From Niebla homalea (Eukaryota > Ascomycota > Lecanoromycetes > Lecanorales > Ramalinaceae), in assembly GCA_019925105.1 (NCBI GenBank), contig JAHGAU010000019.1, positions 682,001 through 746,000 of the forward strand: 64,000 nt of DNA. The letters are read 5' to 3'. The translations under genes and the position numbers were made by a program. Positions 1 to 12,463 of the stretch are shown here, piece by piece. The notes under the pieces were generated by a model. It was not told the origin of the DNA. It saw nothing but the letters and a program-made list of their open reading frames with translations, and ran no database searches. The first letter of the stretch is position 1, and every line of letters begins with the position of its first letter.

Positions 1-2985
1 TTTAAATAAACTCTTTCTTATATCCCGAAATACTTTTAAATATATATTAAATAATTATAACGTATATTATAATTAATTTTATTACGGCTTAATAGATAGT
101 CCGGGCCTTTTATAACGTAACTCTCTATATAAATATAACGAGATAAATAAGGTTTTTTTCCTATAAAGTTATTTTCTTTTAAACCTTTTTTATATAATCT
201 TTTTAATTAAGTTTTTTATTTATTTAAAAATTAAGGATTTCAATATTAATATACGGTTTTATTATAGTTTTACTTAAGTTTATTATAATTATTATATTAT
301 ATAACTTTAAGCTTTTAATTATATAAATAAACTTATATTTATATAATAAAAATTAAGCTTTATAGGTTTTTACTTATTAAAGATAAACTTTATAAGCTTA
401 TTTTAATTTTAAATAATTTATACGTATAAAAATATTATAAATTAAAAAGTAAATATTATTAATAAAGCTTTTAATTTAAACCTTTTATTTTAATTTAATA
501 AATTCCTTAATTAATAAACCGTTAAAGAATAAAAATAATATAGGAAAAATAAGCAATCTTTAAAGAATCCTTATTATAGTAAGCTTTATTAAGCTTATTT
601 TTTATCTTAAATTAATTAACGTAATTTAATTACTTAAAAAACTTTTTATTTATTTAATTAAGAAAAATAATATCCTTTTCTTCTTTAAGTTATATAGTAA
701 CCTTTAATAATTTACTTTATTGGAAATACTTATAATATTAAAAAAAAGAAAATTTATAATATACTTCTTCCCGTAATTTTATACCGTCTATATACCGTTA
801 ATTAATTTTTTAAGGGTTATTTTTGTTAATTAATTTTTATTTATTTTTATTTATTAATCGGGAAGAAGTCCGTAATTTTTTATATAGTTCTTAAGGATCT
901 TCGTTATTATTATTTTTAAGGCTTTTTTTAACGTATAAAAAAGTATAATAACTTTATAAAACTTTACTTTAAAGTAATCCGGCTTAATAAACTTCTGAAA
1001 GATAATCGTTTTTATTTCTTTAAACTTATATAAATAATAACCGATATTAAAGTCTACTTAAAAGAAATAAATAAAGATTTTCTTAAACGGTAAAATTATT
1101 ATTAATAGGAATCTATTAAGAATTTTATTTAGTTTTAAGGCTTTATTTTTCTTTAATTTATTAATTGCTTTAATTATTATATTTTATATTATTATTTTAT
1201 TTATTAATACGGGGTTAAAATACGTAATGCCGTTAATATTATTTAAGTTAACTTTTAATAAAAAAGCGAAAAATACTTTTTTAAGGTCCTTAATCTTACC
1301 GTTAAAGATATTAATTAATATATTATTGGGTTTTTTAAAAAGTAAGAATTTAAGGATAAACTTTAATTTTTTATTTTATTCTTAATTATACTTTATTAAC
1401 TTTTAAATATTATAAAGTAAAACCGTTAAGTTATATATTATAAATTAAAAGTATATTTACTTAACCTTTTTAATAATTTTCTCCTTTTCTTTTTAAATAA
1501 CCCTTAATTAATTAAGCATCTCTTAATTTTTATATTTAAAAATTTACTTAATTAATTTTTTTACCTATATAATTACGGTTATATACTTTTTATTTTAATA
1601 GGTTTTAACTCTTTAAAAAGTTTTTATTAATAAGATTATCTTATTAATTACTTCGTTTAATACCTTTATTACTTATTTTATAAAAAAATCGATCTGGTTT
1701 TTATTATTTAATTAAGGGAGGTCTATGAATTATATAACCGTTTTTTCCGTTTTTATATAAACCTTTATTTCCTTAACTGTTTTTTACGCTTTTTTTACCG
1801 GTAATAATAAGGTCGTATTAACGGTCTAATTTAAGGTTATTTATATTAATATATAATACGAGCTATATTTTAAGTTTTTTTATAACCTATATATTATAAC
1901 TACGCCGGTAATTCTTTTCGTATTAAAATTTAAATTAATTATCGTTTTAAATTTATAACTTTCTTATATAATAATTTTTTATAATATTAATAATAAAAAG
2001 TTACCTTAAACGGTAACTATTAATAAGTTATCCGATTTAATATAATTTATTATATACCCTTCTTTATTTTATATGTAGTAATATAGGTTAAAGTTTTTAA
2101 TATATTTATTTAAAATAATTAAAACCTTTTTAAGTAACGGTATTATAAAAGGTTTTTCCTTATTAATTAATAATAAATTATATGTATTATAAATATTAAA
2201 GTTACCCTTTAAGTCCCCTTTTTTTATAATATAGAATATATAAAGGTTTCTATTATAATAAGTAATATCTTAATTATTTATATTAAGCCGTTTATTTATA
2301 AAGAAATATATTCTGGTTATCTTATCCCCCTTAAAGGCTAAATAAAACCCTTTTTTAAGTTAATAAATAAATATATATATAAGTTATACGGTAATTCCTA
2401 TATTATTATAATATTAATATCCTTAATTTCTTTAAACTTAAATATTAATGTTATTTTTTTAATTCTTTTATTACGGATAATATATTATATTATTCTTAAA
2501 AGCGTTAATATATTATATATTAACCTTTATAAAAGCTTCCTTTTTTATATTTATTTAAATTACGGACTTCCCGTTAAAGCCGAATATTTCCTAGTTTAAT
2601 ATTTTCTTAATTATTATTAAAGACGTAAAACGGCCGGCTTTTAAGGTTAAGATTATAAAAAGCTTCCTTTTTTTTACTTTATTTATTATTATTATTTATC
2701 CCTTATTATTTAATTAATTAATTTTACGTTTTAAGGCTATTTTTAATTAACTTATTAAATTAATTTTATATATATTATACCGTTAGATTTTCGCGGTTAT
2801 TTAAGTCTTCTTTTATTTAGTTTCTTTAACTTTTATTATATACTTAGAATCTTATATTAAGTATCTTTTTTTACTATATACGGCGTATTTAAATATATTC
2901 TTTATAAGCCCCTTAATTATTAACTTTATGTATTTATAAGTATTATAGCCTTTAACGTAAACTATATATTTTATAATATTAAAAT
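1..2985 (-). mobile_element. Tad1/I-like LINE, 3' part truncated by window edge, RIP-degraded
   Basis: Aligns by eye base for base with the reverse LINE copy at 19444-25254: position 1 here matches about 20850 and position 2980 matches about 23810. It therefore carries most of ORF2 and the end of ORF1 in reverse orientation. The left end is cut by the window. The right end stops abruptly at about 2985, roughly 1.4 kb short of the family's 5' end, where the forward copy begins. No continuation of this copy was found to the right of that forward element, so it was either 5' truncated on insertion or lost its end in a rearrangement. Base composition is fully RIP-like and every frame is full of TAA/TAG. 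Confidence 0.85.
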
Positions 2986-3002
2986 ATTTTATAAGGGAGA
3001 AA

Positions 3003-4940
3003 ATGGCGACGAACAACGGGACCCCAGAGGTCAGAAACGATGCACGCGTATATAGCTTAAGTAACAGTAAGGATAGTACCTTAAATATAATAAGTAGAAG
3101 CGGAATAATAAGGATAAAAAAGGAGGAAGGGCAAGCGGCCCAGGTTGATAGGAACGGTAATAAGTCATATAAATAATATAATAAATATGAAATAAAAAGG
3201 CCTTAAATTAAACAGGGAGTTTATAATTAATAAGATACGCGTAAAGGGACGTGTATAACGCGTAAAGGTATTATTATAAAGGGTAATAAATAAAGGGCAA
3301 AAAGAATAAGGATAATACGCGGGGACGGATAGGGGGTAAACGGAGACGTAAAAGGCCTTATTAAATATATACGAATTAAGAGAAAGTTAAGTAAAGATAA
3401 AGAGATACCAAATAAATAAGAATAAACTATAAAAAAAATGGTTACCGGATATATAAAGGAAAAGTAAAAAGGGAGGAAGCAGTAAAGGCATTAAAAGGCT
3501 TCCTTATAATTATATAAAAGGATATTATATTAAAGACTTAATTAATACTATAAATCGGGCTACGGGGAATAAAAAACTTTTACGTAAAAGCAGGGAAAAA
3601 TTTAAAGGAGTTAAAGAGGTTACGTAGAGCTTAAAAAACGGCAATAAAAGCGCCGGTAAATAGAGGCGAAAAAAGATAAAAAGAATACGTATAAAGTGAA
3701 AAAGCGACGGGGGAGGCTTTAAGGAAAGGAGCGGGAATAAGCTAGGTAATAAGGATTACGAGGGCGGCATTAACGTTAACGGTAAAAAAGGTAAAAACAG
3801 GGGAAAAAACAATAACGTTAAAGAAAATGAAGATAATAATTATATAATTATCGGGTAAAAAGGAAAAAAATATAATGGTAAAAATGAACCCGCTATAATT
3901 AATAAAGGCGTTTAAGGTAACGGGAAAGCTATTAATAAAATAGATTATTACAATATATAAACTATAAAACGGGAATATCCTTTTTAATATAATTTTATTA
4001 AAAATAAAAAAAAAGTTAAAGAAATTAAAAAGATAAACCGGTAAAAAAAGGTATAAAATGGCAAAGGTATTAAGGTAATTTTTTATTATTACGGTAAACA
4101 GGATATACCTAATAAAATTTACGGGGAAGGAAGGGGAAGTTACTTTAAGGCGGATAGAAAAAAAGAATATAATCTTTTACTTTAGGCTGGAAATTATCAA
4201 TTATAGCCTCCCCGTTATAATAAAAAGGTTAAACGCCTTCAATTATATAAAGAAATACTTTATAATTATCCTAAATATAACGTTAATAAGGATATATAAC
4301 GATATCCTCGATAAAAAGATAATAAAAGATGGGTCCCTTAAGTTAATAAAACCTTAAAACCGGATAACGGATATTTATTAATAGTTTAAATATTAAAGGT
4401 ATAAATATATTATTATAAAATACCTTAATAATATAAAGTACGTAATATATATTAAAAAGCATAATACGTATAAATACGCTAGCTTAATAATAAAGGGCTT
4501 AACGAAGAATGCGTTAAAATATACGGTATACGGTAATAATAGTTATTTAACGTAGGACTTACGGTATACGGTAAGAACGAAAAAGACTTAACGTAAGGAA
4601 ATTAAGATAACGGTTAAGGTTTAACGTTATAACTTATATAAACTTAAACCGGTAAAATAATTAAAGACGGTTTTAAGACGTAAATAAAGCCTATTAAATA
4701 AAAAAGGATAAAACGTAATAATTAATAACGTAAAGAAAAAGAAACTTATAACGATATTAACTTTTAAAGCCAGCCGCCTGACCGGGATTATTATTATAAT
4801 AAAAAGATTAAAATAAATAACGTTTAACCTTAAAAAGAAACTATTTATATAAATAAAAGTTAATAAAAAAAGCTTAATAAACGTTAATATTTAATATATT
4901 TACGCTTTTAAAAGTAATATAATATAATGTACGTAAAGAA
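3003..4940 (+). pseudogene. LINE ORF1 (gag-like RNA-binding protein), broken
   Basis: Starts at the ATG that is conserved in position in copies A, D and E (ATA in copy B). The first codons read MATNNGTPEVRNDARVYSL, and the other three copies give the same beginning with one or two substitutions. Past residue ~30 stops accumulate. In this class ORF1 is a nucleic-acid-binding chaperone that packages the element RNA; the middle is rich in K, E and A codons as for a coiled coil or basic region. I could not place the C-terminal zinc knuckles with certainty because RIP removes Cys and His codons (TGC to TAC/TAT, CAC to TAC/TAT). Ends near where the endonuclease reading begins. Confidence 0.7.
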
Positions 4941-4969
4941 GTAATTAAAGCCGTAATATTAATATTTAA

Positions 4970-7900
4970 ATTTAAAAAAATAAAGGATATTAATATTATA
5001 ATGATATAAAAGTTATTATATAATCCGTATATTTATTCTTTAATTAACCCGGGAGATAATTTCTATTTAACCTTTAAGGGTAATAAAACGACGTAAATAT
5101 ACTTTTTTATTAATAAAAAATTAAATATAAATAATTGGGATATTATTTATTATAAAGGGAACTTATATATACTCCGGATTATATAAAAAGGGGATATTAA
5201 GGATACTTTAAATATTTATAATATATATAATCCGTTATTAATTAATAAGAAAAAATTTTTTACGATCCCGTTATTTAAGGATATTATAGTTATACTTAAT
5301 AAATACTTCTTAATAAAAGACTTTAATTTTTATTACGTTTAATAAAATGAAAATAATTATATAATTAATTATATTAAATTTAAAGAACTATTAATAATTA
5401 TTATATAATTTAACCTTACGTTATTAATGTTAAAAAAAACTATTATATAAGAAAGCCGTAAACTTAGGATTATAATTGACTTAATATTTAATTTAAAAAA
5501 TATTATTAACTTAATTATAATATATAAATCCCGAGAAAACCTAAAATACGGTTCGGATTACGTCCTGATATAAATAACCTTAAATTAATCCATTAATGTA
5601 ACTCCGTTTTTATTATTTAAATAAATATAAAAAACGGTTAAAAAAGCTGAAATATTAATAAAAACGGTAAAGGTAATATCTTAATTAACGGAGCGTCCCT
5701 AACTTAATAATAAGGAATAAATTAATTGTTTTATAAAGTAAATAATAAAAGCTTTAAACGAAATAATTAATATTATAATCTTAATAATAAAGCCGTTTTA
5801 AAGAGTTAAAACTTATTAAAATAAAAAATATATAAAAGTAACTATAAAGGTAAAAGCGCTTATAAAATAAGTTATTAAATATAGGAACCGGGAAACGTTT
5901 TAATAATTAAAGGAAACTTAAAAAGAAAAAAAAAGAATTATCCGGAAAATTAAATAAATATACTTTTAGGCTATAATATATAACTTAACGGTTTCCTTTT
6001 ATAATATTTAAAAGTTAATAAAATACGGTAAGAAATAAAGTAAAAAATTTAAACTTATCCTTAAGTTTTTACCCTTAAAAAAATTAAACGGTATAATAAC
6101 GAATACCTTTAACGGCAAAATTAAAACTCTTAAAGAAGCGTTCTTTCCTTTATTACCGGAAGTTAACTTAATAGATATTAACGGTATGGTATATCCTGAA
6201 TTAATAATAATAAGTAAAATAATAACCTAAGAAATAATAATTAAAATAATTAATAAGCCGAAGAAGGATAAAGCCCTTAAATTTAACGGTATATTAAATA
6301 GGTTCCTATCTATAATAACGTTATTATTTAAAGAAATCTTTATTTACTTATTTTAAGTTTACCTTAATATAAAATATTACCCCCGTAAATTTAAGGAAAC
6401 TAAAATAATTATCCTTAAGAAGTTAATTAAGTTAAATTATTTAGAGGTAAAGTCGTATAAACTTATAGTACTTTTCTATACGTTAAAAAAGGCTTTAAAG
6501 ATAGTAATTATAAAGATCTTAAGTAATTACGTAAAAAAGTATAAATTATTCCCTGATTAATAAATAAAGGTAAGAAGAGGACGGTTAACGGAGATGGCTC
6601 TTAAAAACTTAATTAATAATATATATACGGTATAAGGTTATAGGAAGAAGTATATTATAAGTCTTCTTTCTTTAAATATTATAAAGGCGTTTAATAAAAT
6701 AAACTATTAAAGGTTATTATATAATTTACGGAAAAAGGGGGTTTTACCTTTTTTTATAAATTAAATAAAGAGTTTCTTAAGTAATTAAGTGACGTTAATT
6801 AACTTAAAATAAAAAATAAATACGATAAAGCCCGCGATAATAAAGATTCCTTAAAAGTTACTTATTTCCTTAATCTTATTCTTATTCTTTAACGGCCCGC
6901 TTATTAAAGATTTAATAAAGCTGAAATAAAAGGTTTAAATAAAAAGCTTTATTAACGATATTTATTTCTTAACTTATAATACGTTTACTTATATAAATTA
7001 TTTAAAGTTAAAATAAGCCTATAAAGTTTACTTATAATAAATAAAGATATATAAGGCTTAATTTACTTTATATAAGTATAAGTTTATTTATATAATAAAG
7101 AGTTTAAAGCTATATAATATAATAGCTATAATAGACTTAAGTAGTATAACGGTAAAACCGGAAGCCAGTATTAAGGTACTTAATTTATAGGTCGATGGAA
7201 AACTAAATTAAAAGGATTATATAAAAAAGGTCCAGAAGAAAATAATTTCGCAAAAAAAAGATTTTATTTATTTTATAACGTTAATATAAAGAATTACTTT
7301 ATAGAAGGCTAAAACCGTTTATTAAGCGGTTATAAAGCTTACGATAACGTATATAATAGCCATTTAATACGTACTTAAAGGTATATTTAAATATAGGAAA
7401 GAACCCGTCCAGTAATTATAAAAGGTTTAAAACCGATATTTAAAAGTAATAAATAAAGTATATAAAGTGATTCCTATTTTAATATTAGAATCTAAAATCT
7501 TTATATTATTAATAAAGTTAATTTTAAATTAAATAATTACTTAAATAAGGCTTAAAAAAGATATAAACTTAATTACGTTAATAAGAAATAAACGTATTTA
7601 TTAAAATTATAAAAAACCTTAAATAAGAAAGCGTAGAAAAGTAATATTTACCCTTTTTATAGAAGTTAAACTAGAATAAGTTAAAAAAGAAATCGATCTA
7701 ACTTACGTTTAAGAAGTTAACGTAAAAGTATATAAATTTTTATTTAAAGTAAAAACAGTAAAGGAAAAGAAAACCATAAAAGTAAAATTAATAACGATTA
7801 CCTTATAAATTATAAGGAAATAAATAGAGCGTTAACGTAAATATAAAGAATTAATCCTTTAAGGGCGATAATACCCGGCGTTAAATAACGATAAGGTTAT

Positions 7901-8330
7901 TAATAAGTATCTCCGGCGTTATAGGATTATAAAGAAAAGCGATAGCGTATTAATAATTTAATTCCGGATAAATAAAAACGGCTTAACTTACTTTTTCTTT
8001 ATTATATACGCCGTTAATTAAATTAACGTTAATTATAAATATAAATAATAAAAGTAAAACGCCGTATACGTATTAATCTCTTATTTACTATTTAAGGAGC
8101 TTAGACCGGAATTAATTAAAAGGGTAAGGATTAATAATTATTATTAAATACTTATTAATAAAAAGGGTATTAAAGCGGCCGTTAAATTTATAATAATTAC
8201 GGGCTTATTATTATAATTCAGCTTAACCAAGGAAATAAAAAAAGTGATTAAAAACTTAATTAAGAAACCTTATTGCCGATTTAAAGGCAAAAAGTAATAG
8301 CGGGAAAATTGTATTTAATAAAGGGCTAAG
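4970..8330 (+). pseudogene. LINE ORF2: AP endonuclease and reverse transcriptase, broken
   Basis: Read through stops, 4980-5600 gives an APE-type endonuclease: an early NPYIYS segment, then NIYNIYNP, and then LIKDFNFYY (about 5312-5340), the place of the catalytic GDFN(L)HH motif with Gly altered to Lys. Reverse transcriptase follows: FNGILNRF at about 6280 (family PDGIPNRF), a YKLIVLFYTL block at about 6460, GRSTE-like residues near 6590, and FINDI at about 6946-6965, the altered form of the F/YxDD active site. Order endonuclease-RT and this RT style match Tad1/I-clade LINEs of fungi. At least one catalytic Asp is already Asn, a typical RIP change. RNase H could not be placed. Confidence 0.8.
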
Positions 8331-8773
8331 GGGGCTATAAATATCAGGGCGGCGTAAGAAACGATACTATATCGGTCGGTAAAGTCATATAAATAAAATA
8401 ATAATAATATACGTATTAATAAGGACATTTAATAATATAATCGGAATTCTGAAATTTTAATATTAAATAGACCCGTAAAGTAACGGAAAAGCAATAAATT
8501 TAAAGGTAACCCTTAAGTGGATTCGGTTATAATATTATAAGTTTTCTTGGAAAAAATATATAAATAAATTCTTATTCTTTAAACGGCTATAAATACTCTT
8601 AGTCCTTGGGACATAAGTAAAGGCTGGGTAAATACCGGTTTTTATTCCTAACGTTATGGATATCGGGTTTTTTGCGGTTATTAATAAGGCCAAATGGCCG
8701 AGTATTAAAGAACGCCGGAATTAGCTTAGCTAGATCCGTAGTATAAATCAATCAATTAATCAATCAATCAATC

Positions 8774-10624
8774 TAATTATTTAGGTATTTAAGTATAAAT
8801 TTAATAATAAAGGGTATCTTATAAAATATAAAGTGAAACTTTATATAAAAAATAATTTATAAAAAACTAAATAAAATATATTTACCGCTATTTTAATAAT
8901 ATAAGTCCTAAAAGTACTTATAACCATTATAATTATATTCGATTTAAAGATAAAGTAATAAGACGTTATTAATACATTTATTAATAATAATATAAACGAA
9001 TTTATATATATTAAATTACCGGAAGAATACGGGGGTAAAGTTTTACTTCTCCTACTTCAAGTTTTATATAGGTTAAAGTAATTATTAATATTATAGTTCC
9101 GGAATCTCTTATAAATATTAATAAATTTAAACTTAAAATAAGTCTTAAAAGTTAAATATCTTTTTATTAATAATTATATAATAATTTTCTTCTTTATAAA
9201 TAATATCGTTATTATTTGTAATTAAAAGAATATTTAAAAAGTCAATAACTTTTAAAGTTAATTTTTTAAAGATATAAAATAAGAAACCTAAATAAGCTTA
9301 AGTAATTCTTAAGTATAAAGATAATATAAAATAGATTAACTTATTAAATCCGTTTATATTAAAAGAATTATATCGATAAGCTTACTGTTAAATTCAATAT
9401 TATAATAATAAATTAAGCTTTTAAAATACCTTTATATAATACCGATATATTTATTAAGAATACCGATTAAGTAATACCTTAAGAGATCCACGTATATTAA
9501 TAGTTTATTAGTTTAAATAACTTTATTACCGTAACGATAAGAATAAATATAATTTTCTTAACCTTAAAGTTATTTAAGTTCCTTATAAACCCGTTATAAT
9601 ATTATTAAGAATCAGTTATACAAATATTATAGTATCTCGTTTATATAAAGTATTATATGATTATTTATAACGGGTATATTAAAGATCCCCATATTATATT
9701 TATAGCTTTATTTAACGTATCCTTTATTAATAATACGGAGATACAATATAGCTTATAAAACTATATCTTTAAGTTTTTTAAAAGCTTAATTAATTAGAAA
9801 ATAATAAAGTAAAAAACGGTAATAATAAGCTTTATTAAATTTAAATTCCTTAACTTTATTTTCATAATAAAAAAGCTTATATAATAAAATTATTTCTTTA
9901 AATTAATTATATTGGACTTATTATATTTATTAAAGATTAAGTATAATAATACTTAAATAATTTATATAGTTTAAGGGATAAACTTATAGTTTATAATAAA
10001 ACTTTATTATATAAATATATATTATTATTAATTACGATAAGAATATTAGAAAAAAACGATTAATATTAAGTATATACTTATAATAAAGATATTAACGAAC
10101 GGCTTTATAAAGCTTTTACCGTTATAAAAATATAAGGAATTCATTAAACTTTTAAGCCTTAAAGATAATAAACCCCGGGAGAACCTTATATCGTAATATA
10201 ACTCGGTAAAACCCCGGAGACGTCGTTTTTAAGAGATTTAGTTCTTAAAAAATTATAATTATAAACTGGATATATAATAATTTTTCCGGGTTCCTTTATT
10301 TTTACGATTTTTTCGATTTATAACTTTTTCTCGGCGTATATTTAACAATAATTACTTAATAATATTGTATAAAATAATACTTAGGGCTTTATTAAGTAAA
10401 TATAAAGCTCCGGAGTTAATTAATATATTAAAGTTTTATTATTATTATTGCTTTCCGGGTTATCGATTTTTTTATTAAAACTTTAACTTCTTAAAAAACA
10501 TATCCTTCCCTATATAAGTTTCTCGGTTTATTAATAAGCTCGATTATAATAAAAGAAGTAATTATATAAGGATATTTAATATTATTATAAAATAATAATT
10601 TTAAGGGGGTATATTAACTTAGGT
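8774..10624. other. AT-rich RIP-affected DNA, no assignable gene
   Basis: About 1.85 kb with the same CA/TG-poor, TA-rich composition as the transposons around it. It is not a copy of the LINE or of either gypsy element by eye comparison. No LTR pair, terminal inverted repeat, tRNA or open frame was seen. It is likely relic of another repeat, since RIP normally acts only on duplicated DNA or leaks a short way from it. Confidence 0.6.
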
Positions 10625-12094
10625 ATAGGTATAATAATAATATTGCGGGTATAGAGTGTTATTAAGCCGTTATGCGAGCGGTGCCAAGACACTCTTATAA
10701 TACGTATATATCTTATCACCTGGCCGTATATCCCAGACTAGCTGGGTGTATCCTGCAGTCTTCTTTCATAGATCCATATAGATCATACTCAATTCATAAT
10801 ACCCCATCACACTCATACGTCCATGCGTGTGACAAATACGAATCTATGATCATCCGTGTTATTATTGATCTGGGATATAAATCGAACGATGCGTTGTCGA
10901 CACGTCGCCTTAACACGGTTCGAGCTTTCAGCATGGATTAATGCATACGAGGACCTATGCTTTAGATAATAATAGAAACACTTAAGAATTCATGAAGAAA
11001 CTCAGAAGCATTAAGGAAATAATAAAAAGCCGGGAAAAGTACCGTAAATAGTATAAATAATGCTGTTCAGAGAGATGTCTATGTTGATGCTTAACTTATA
11101 TATCTTGGGCGTTTTATTTATATTTACGAGATCTCCCCCGTTAAGAACAATTGGACATACCACCATACTCCAGGGGATAGTCTGATCTGAAGGGCTCATA
11201 GGGTCTCAATCCAGGGCTGGTAATACTACTCGAGGCGGAGCCAACAGCGCTGATCAGCTACGATACGGAGCTATGAAAACGCTTAACTATACTTATCGAG
11301 ATCGCGCTGAAAGTAGAATCCAAGTTTTCTCTAGATAACGGCGAGTATATCCCGTTTTAAAAGCCGATTTCGAATCGAGGATTAACCATTTTCGTCAATA
11401 TAGCCCCGGAAGGACCTTTCGCGTGTGGCACACGGATCTTGGCATTCTTCTTGGCGGGTATTATGTTTCAAACAAAGTATAGCGAAAGGAGCATAACGAC
11501 ATCGATGCTAATGGCGACGCCGCAGGTTATGTAATAATTAAGTGACGAAATGTTAAAGTTTCAGATCGGAAGCGAAGTGCTGGGAGAAGGATAGAGCCGT
11601 ATAATGACCAATAAGAGATCGAGTGCTTCCGGCGCATAATATCTAACGATATGGTTGGAGACAAGCATCCTCCATATATATCGTGGTAAATTCATGGTTA
11701 AATTTTGGTTAATAGCCGGTAAAAGCGTACCCTCAGAACTTACTTTTTACCTTTATTATTTTATTACTTTATACCTACGTTATTTACCTTATTACCTAGT
11801 TATTTATAATTATCTTTTTTAGCGAAAAACTTAATTTTATGTTTTTTAAATAACTTTAAGTAATAATCACTAAGGAAAAGCAAAATTAAGTGATTTTCCA
11901 AGTAACTTATACAAGAGGTACAGTTTTTTTTTGGTGCCAAGCATTCGCAAGCTTCTCAAATATGTTAAATCCCGCTTACGTATCCCTCAACTCGTTCCGG
12001 GTTTCACGCATAGCGCCGTGCTGGTCAAACGCCCAAGGAATCTATCTATATTATACTAGACTATAACCCTATATCGTAGACCGACCAAGGAATG
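10625..12094. other. Normal-composition island without a supported gene
   Basis: Composition changes sharply near 10630 to roughly 45% GC with ordinary CA and TG counts, then fades between 11.70 and 11.93 kb and recovers before the chromovirus LTR. The best frame is 89 codons (10672-10941, plus), without signal peptide, recognisable domain or intron signals; its many Ser/Tyr/His residues look non-coding. A 62-codon frame on the minus strand (11011-11199) is no better. This is the pre-insertion left flank of the chromovirus (target duplication gaatg at 12090-12094). Confidence 0.6.
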
Positions 12095-12463
12095 TGTTAG
12101 CGCCTAGCGCTTAGTAAGCGCCTAGCGTATACCAAGTATACCAAGTACCGGCTTACTTAAGGGCTATGGCCAAGTAACGTAGCCGTTTAAGCGGTAACTT
12201 TTAAAATTAAAGGCTTTAGGAGTTTAAACCTTTTATATACGGGTATACGTAACCATAACCGGGGTTAAAGTTATTATTATTATAGTCTAAGCTACCCTTA
12301 AAACCGGTTATTTAAAATAAGCTTATATTTAATTAATTTATAATTTTTTAAGAATTAATTTATTTTTTAAATTTAAATATTAAATCTATAATTATACTTT
12401 ACGTCTTTTATAAATCCCTTTTAATTAACCCCGTTAATTATAAGCCGGCGGATTTAGTTAATA
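12095..12463 (+). repeat. 5' LTR of the chromovirus
   Basis: 369 bp. Starts TGTTAGCGCCTAGCG and ends ...TTAGTTAATA, the RIP-altered form of CTGTCTAACA seen in the 3' copy. The outer ~150 bases keep normal composition (repeats of agcgcctagcg and taccaag), while the inner half is strongly AT-shifted. Confidence 0.93.

Larger units (their letters stand above)
2988..8773 (+). mobile_element. Full-length Tad1/I-like LINE retrotransposon (copy A), RIP-degraded
   Basis: A complete copy of about 5.79 kb. The 5' boundary is set by comparison of four copies, which share sequence only from about 14-16 bases upstream of an ATG at 3003. The 3' end reads ...agcttagctagatccgtag..., followed by a CAAT-repeat tail (8745-8773), as in the copies ending at 63603, 19444 and 18205. 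ORF1 is gag-like; ORF2 encodes AP endonuclease then reverse transcriptase. There are no LTRs. Mobility is by target-primed reverse transcription in this class. The copy is dead: RIP put stops throughout both ORFs, though the first ~60 bases and last ~100 bases remain near-normal in composition. No clear target-site duplication was found. Confidence 0.9.

Noticed and set aside
1..10600. AT-rich DNA as mitochondrial or centromeric satellite sequence
   Set aside because: Colinear degenerate LINE copies explain most of it; no mitochondrial genes or short satellite period seen.
10672..10941. 89-codon plus-strand frame in the first normal island, considered as a small secreted effector gene
   Set aside because: No signal peptide, no cysteine pattern, no intron or promoter signals; length is expected by chance in DNA of this composition.
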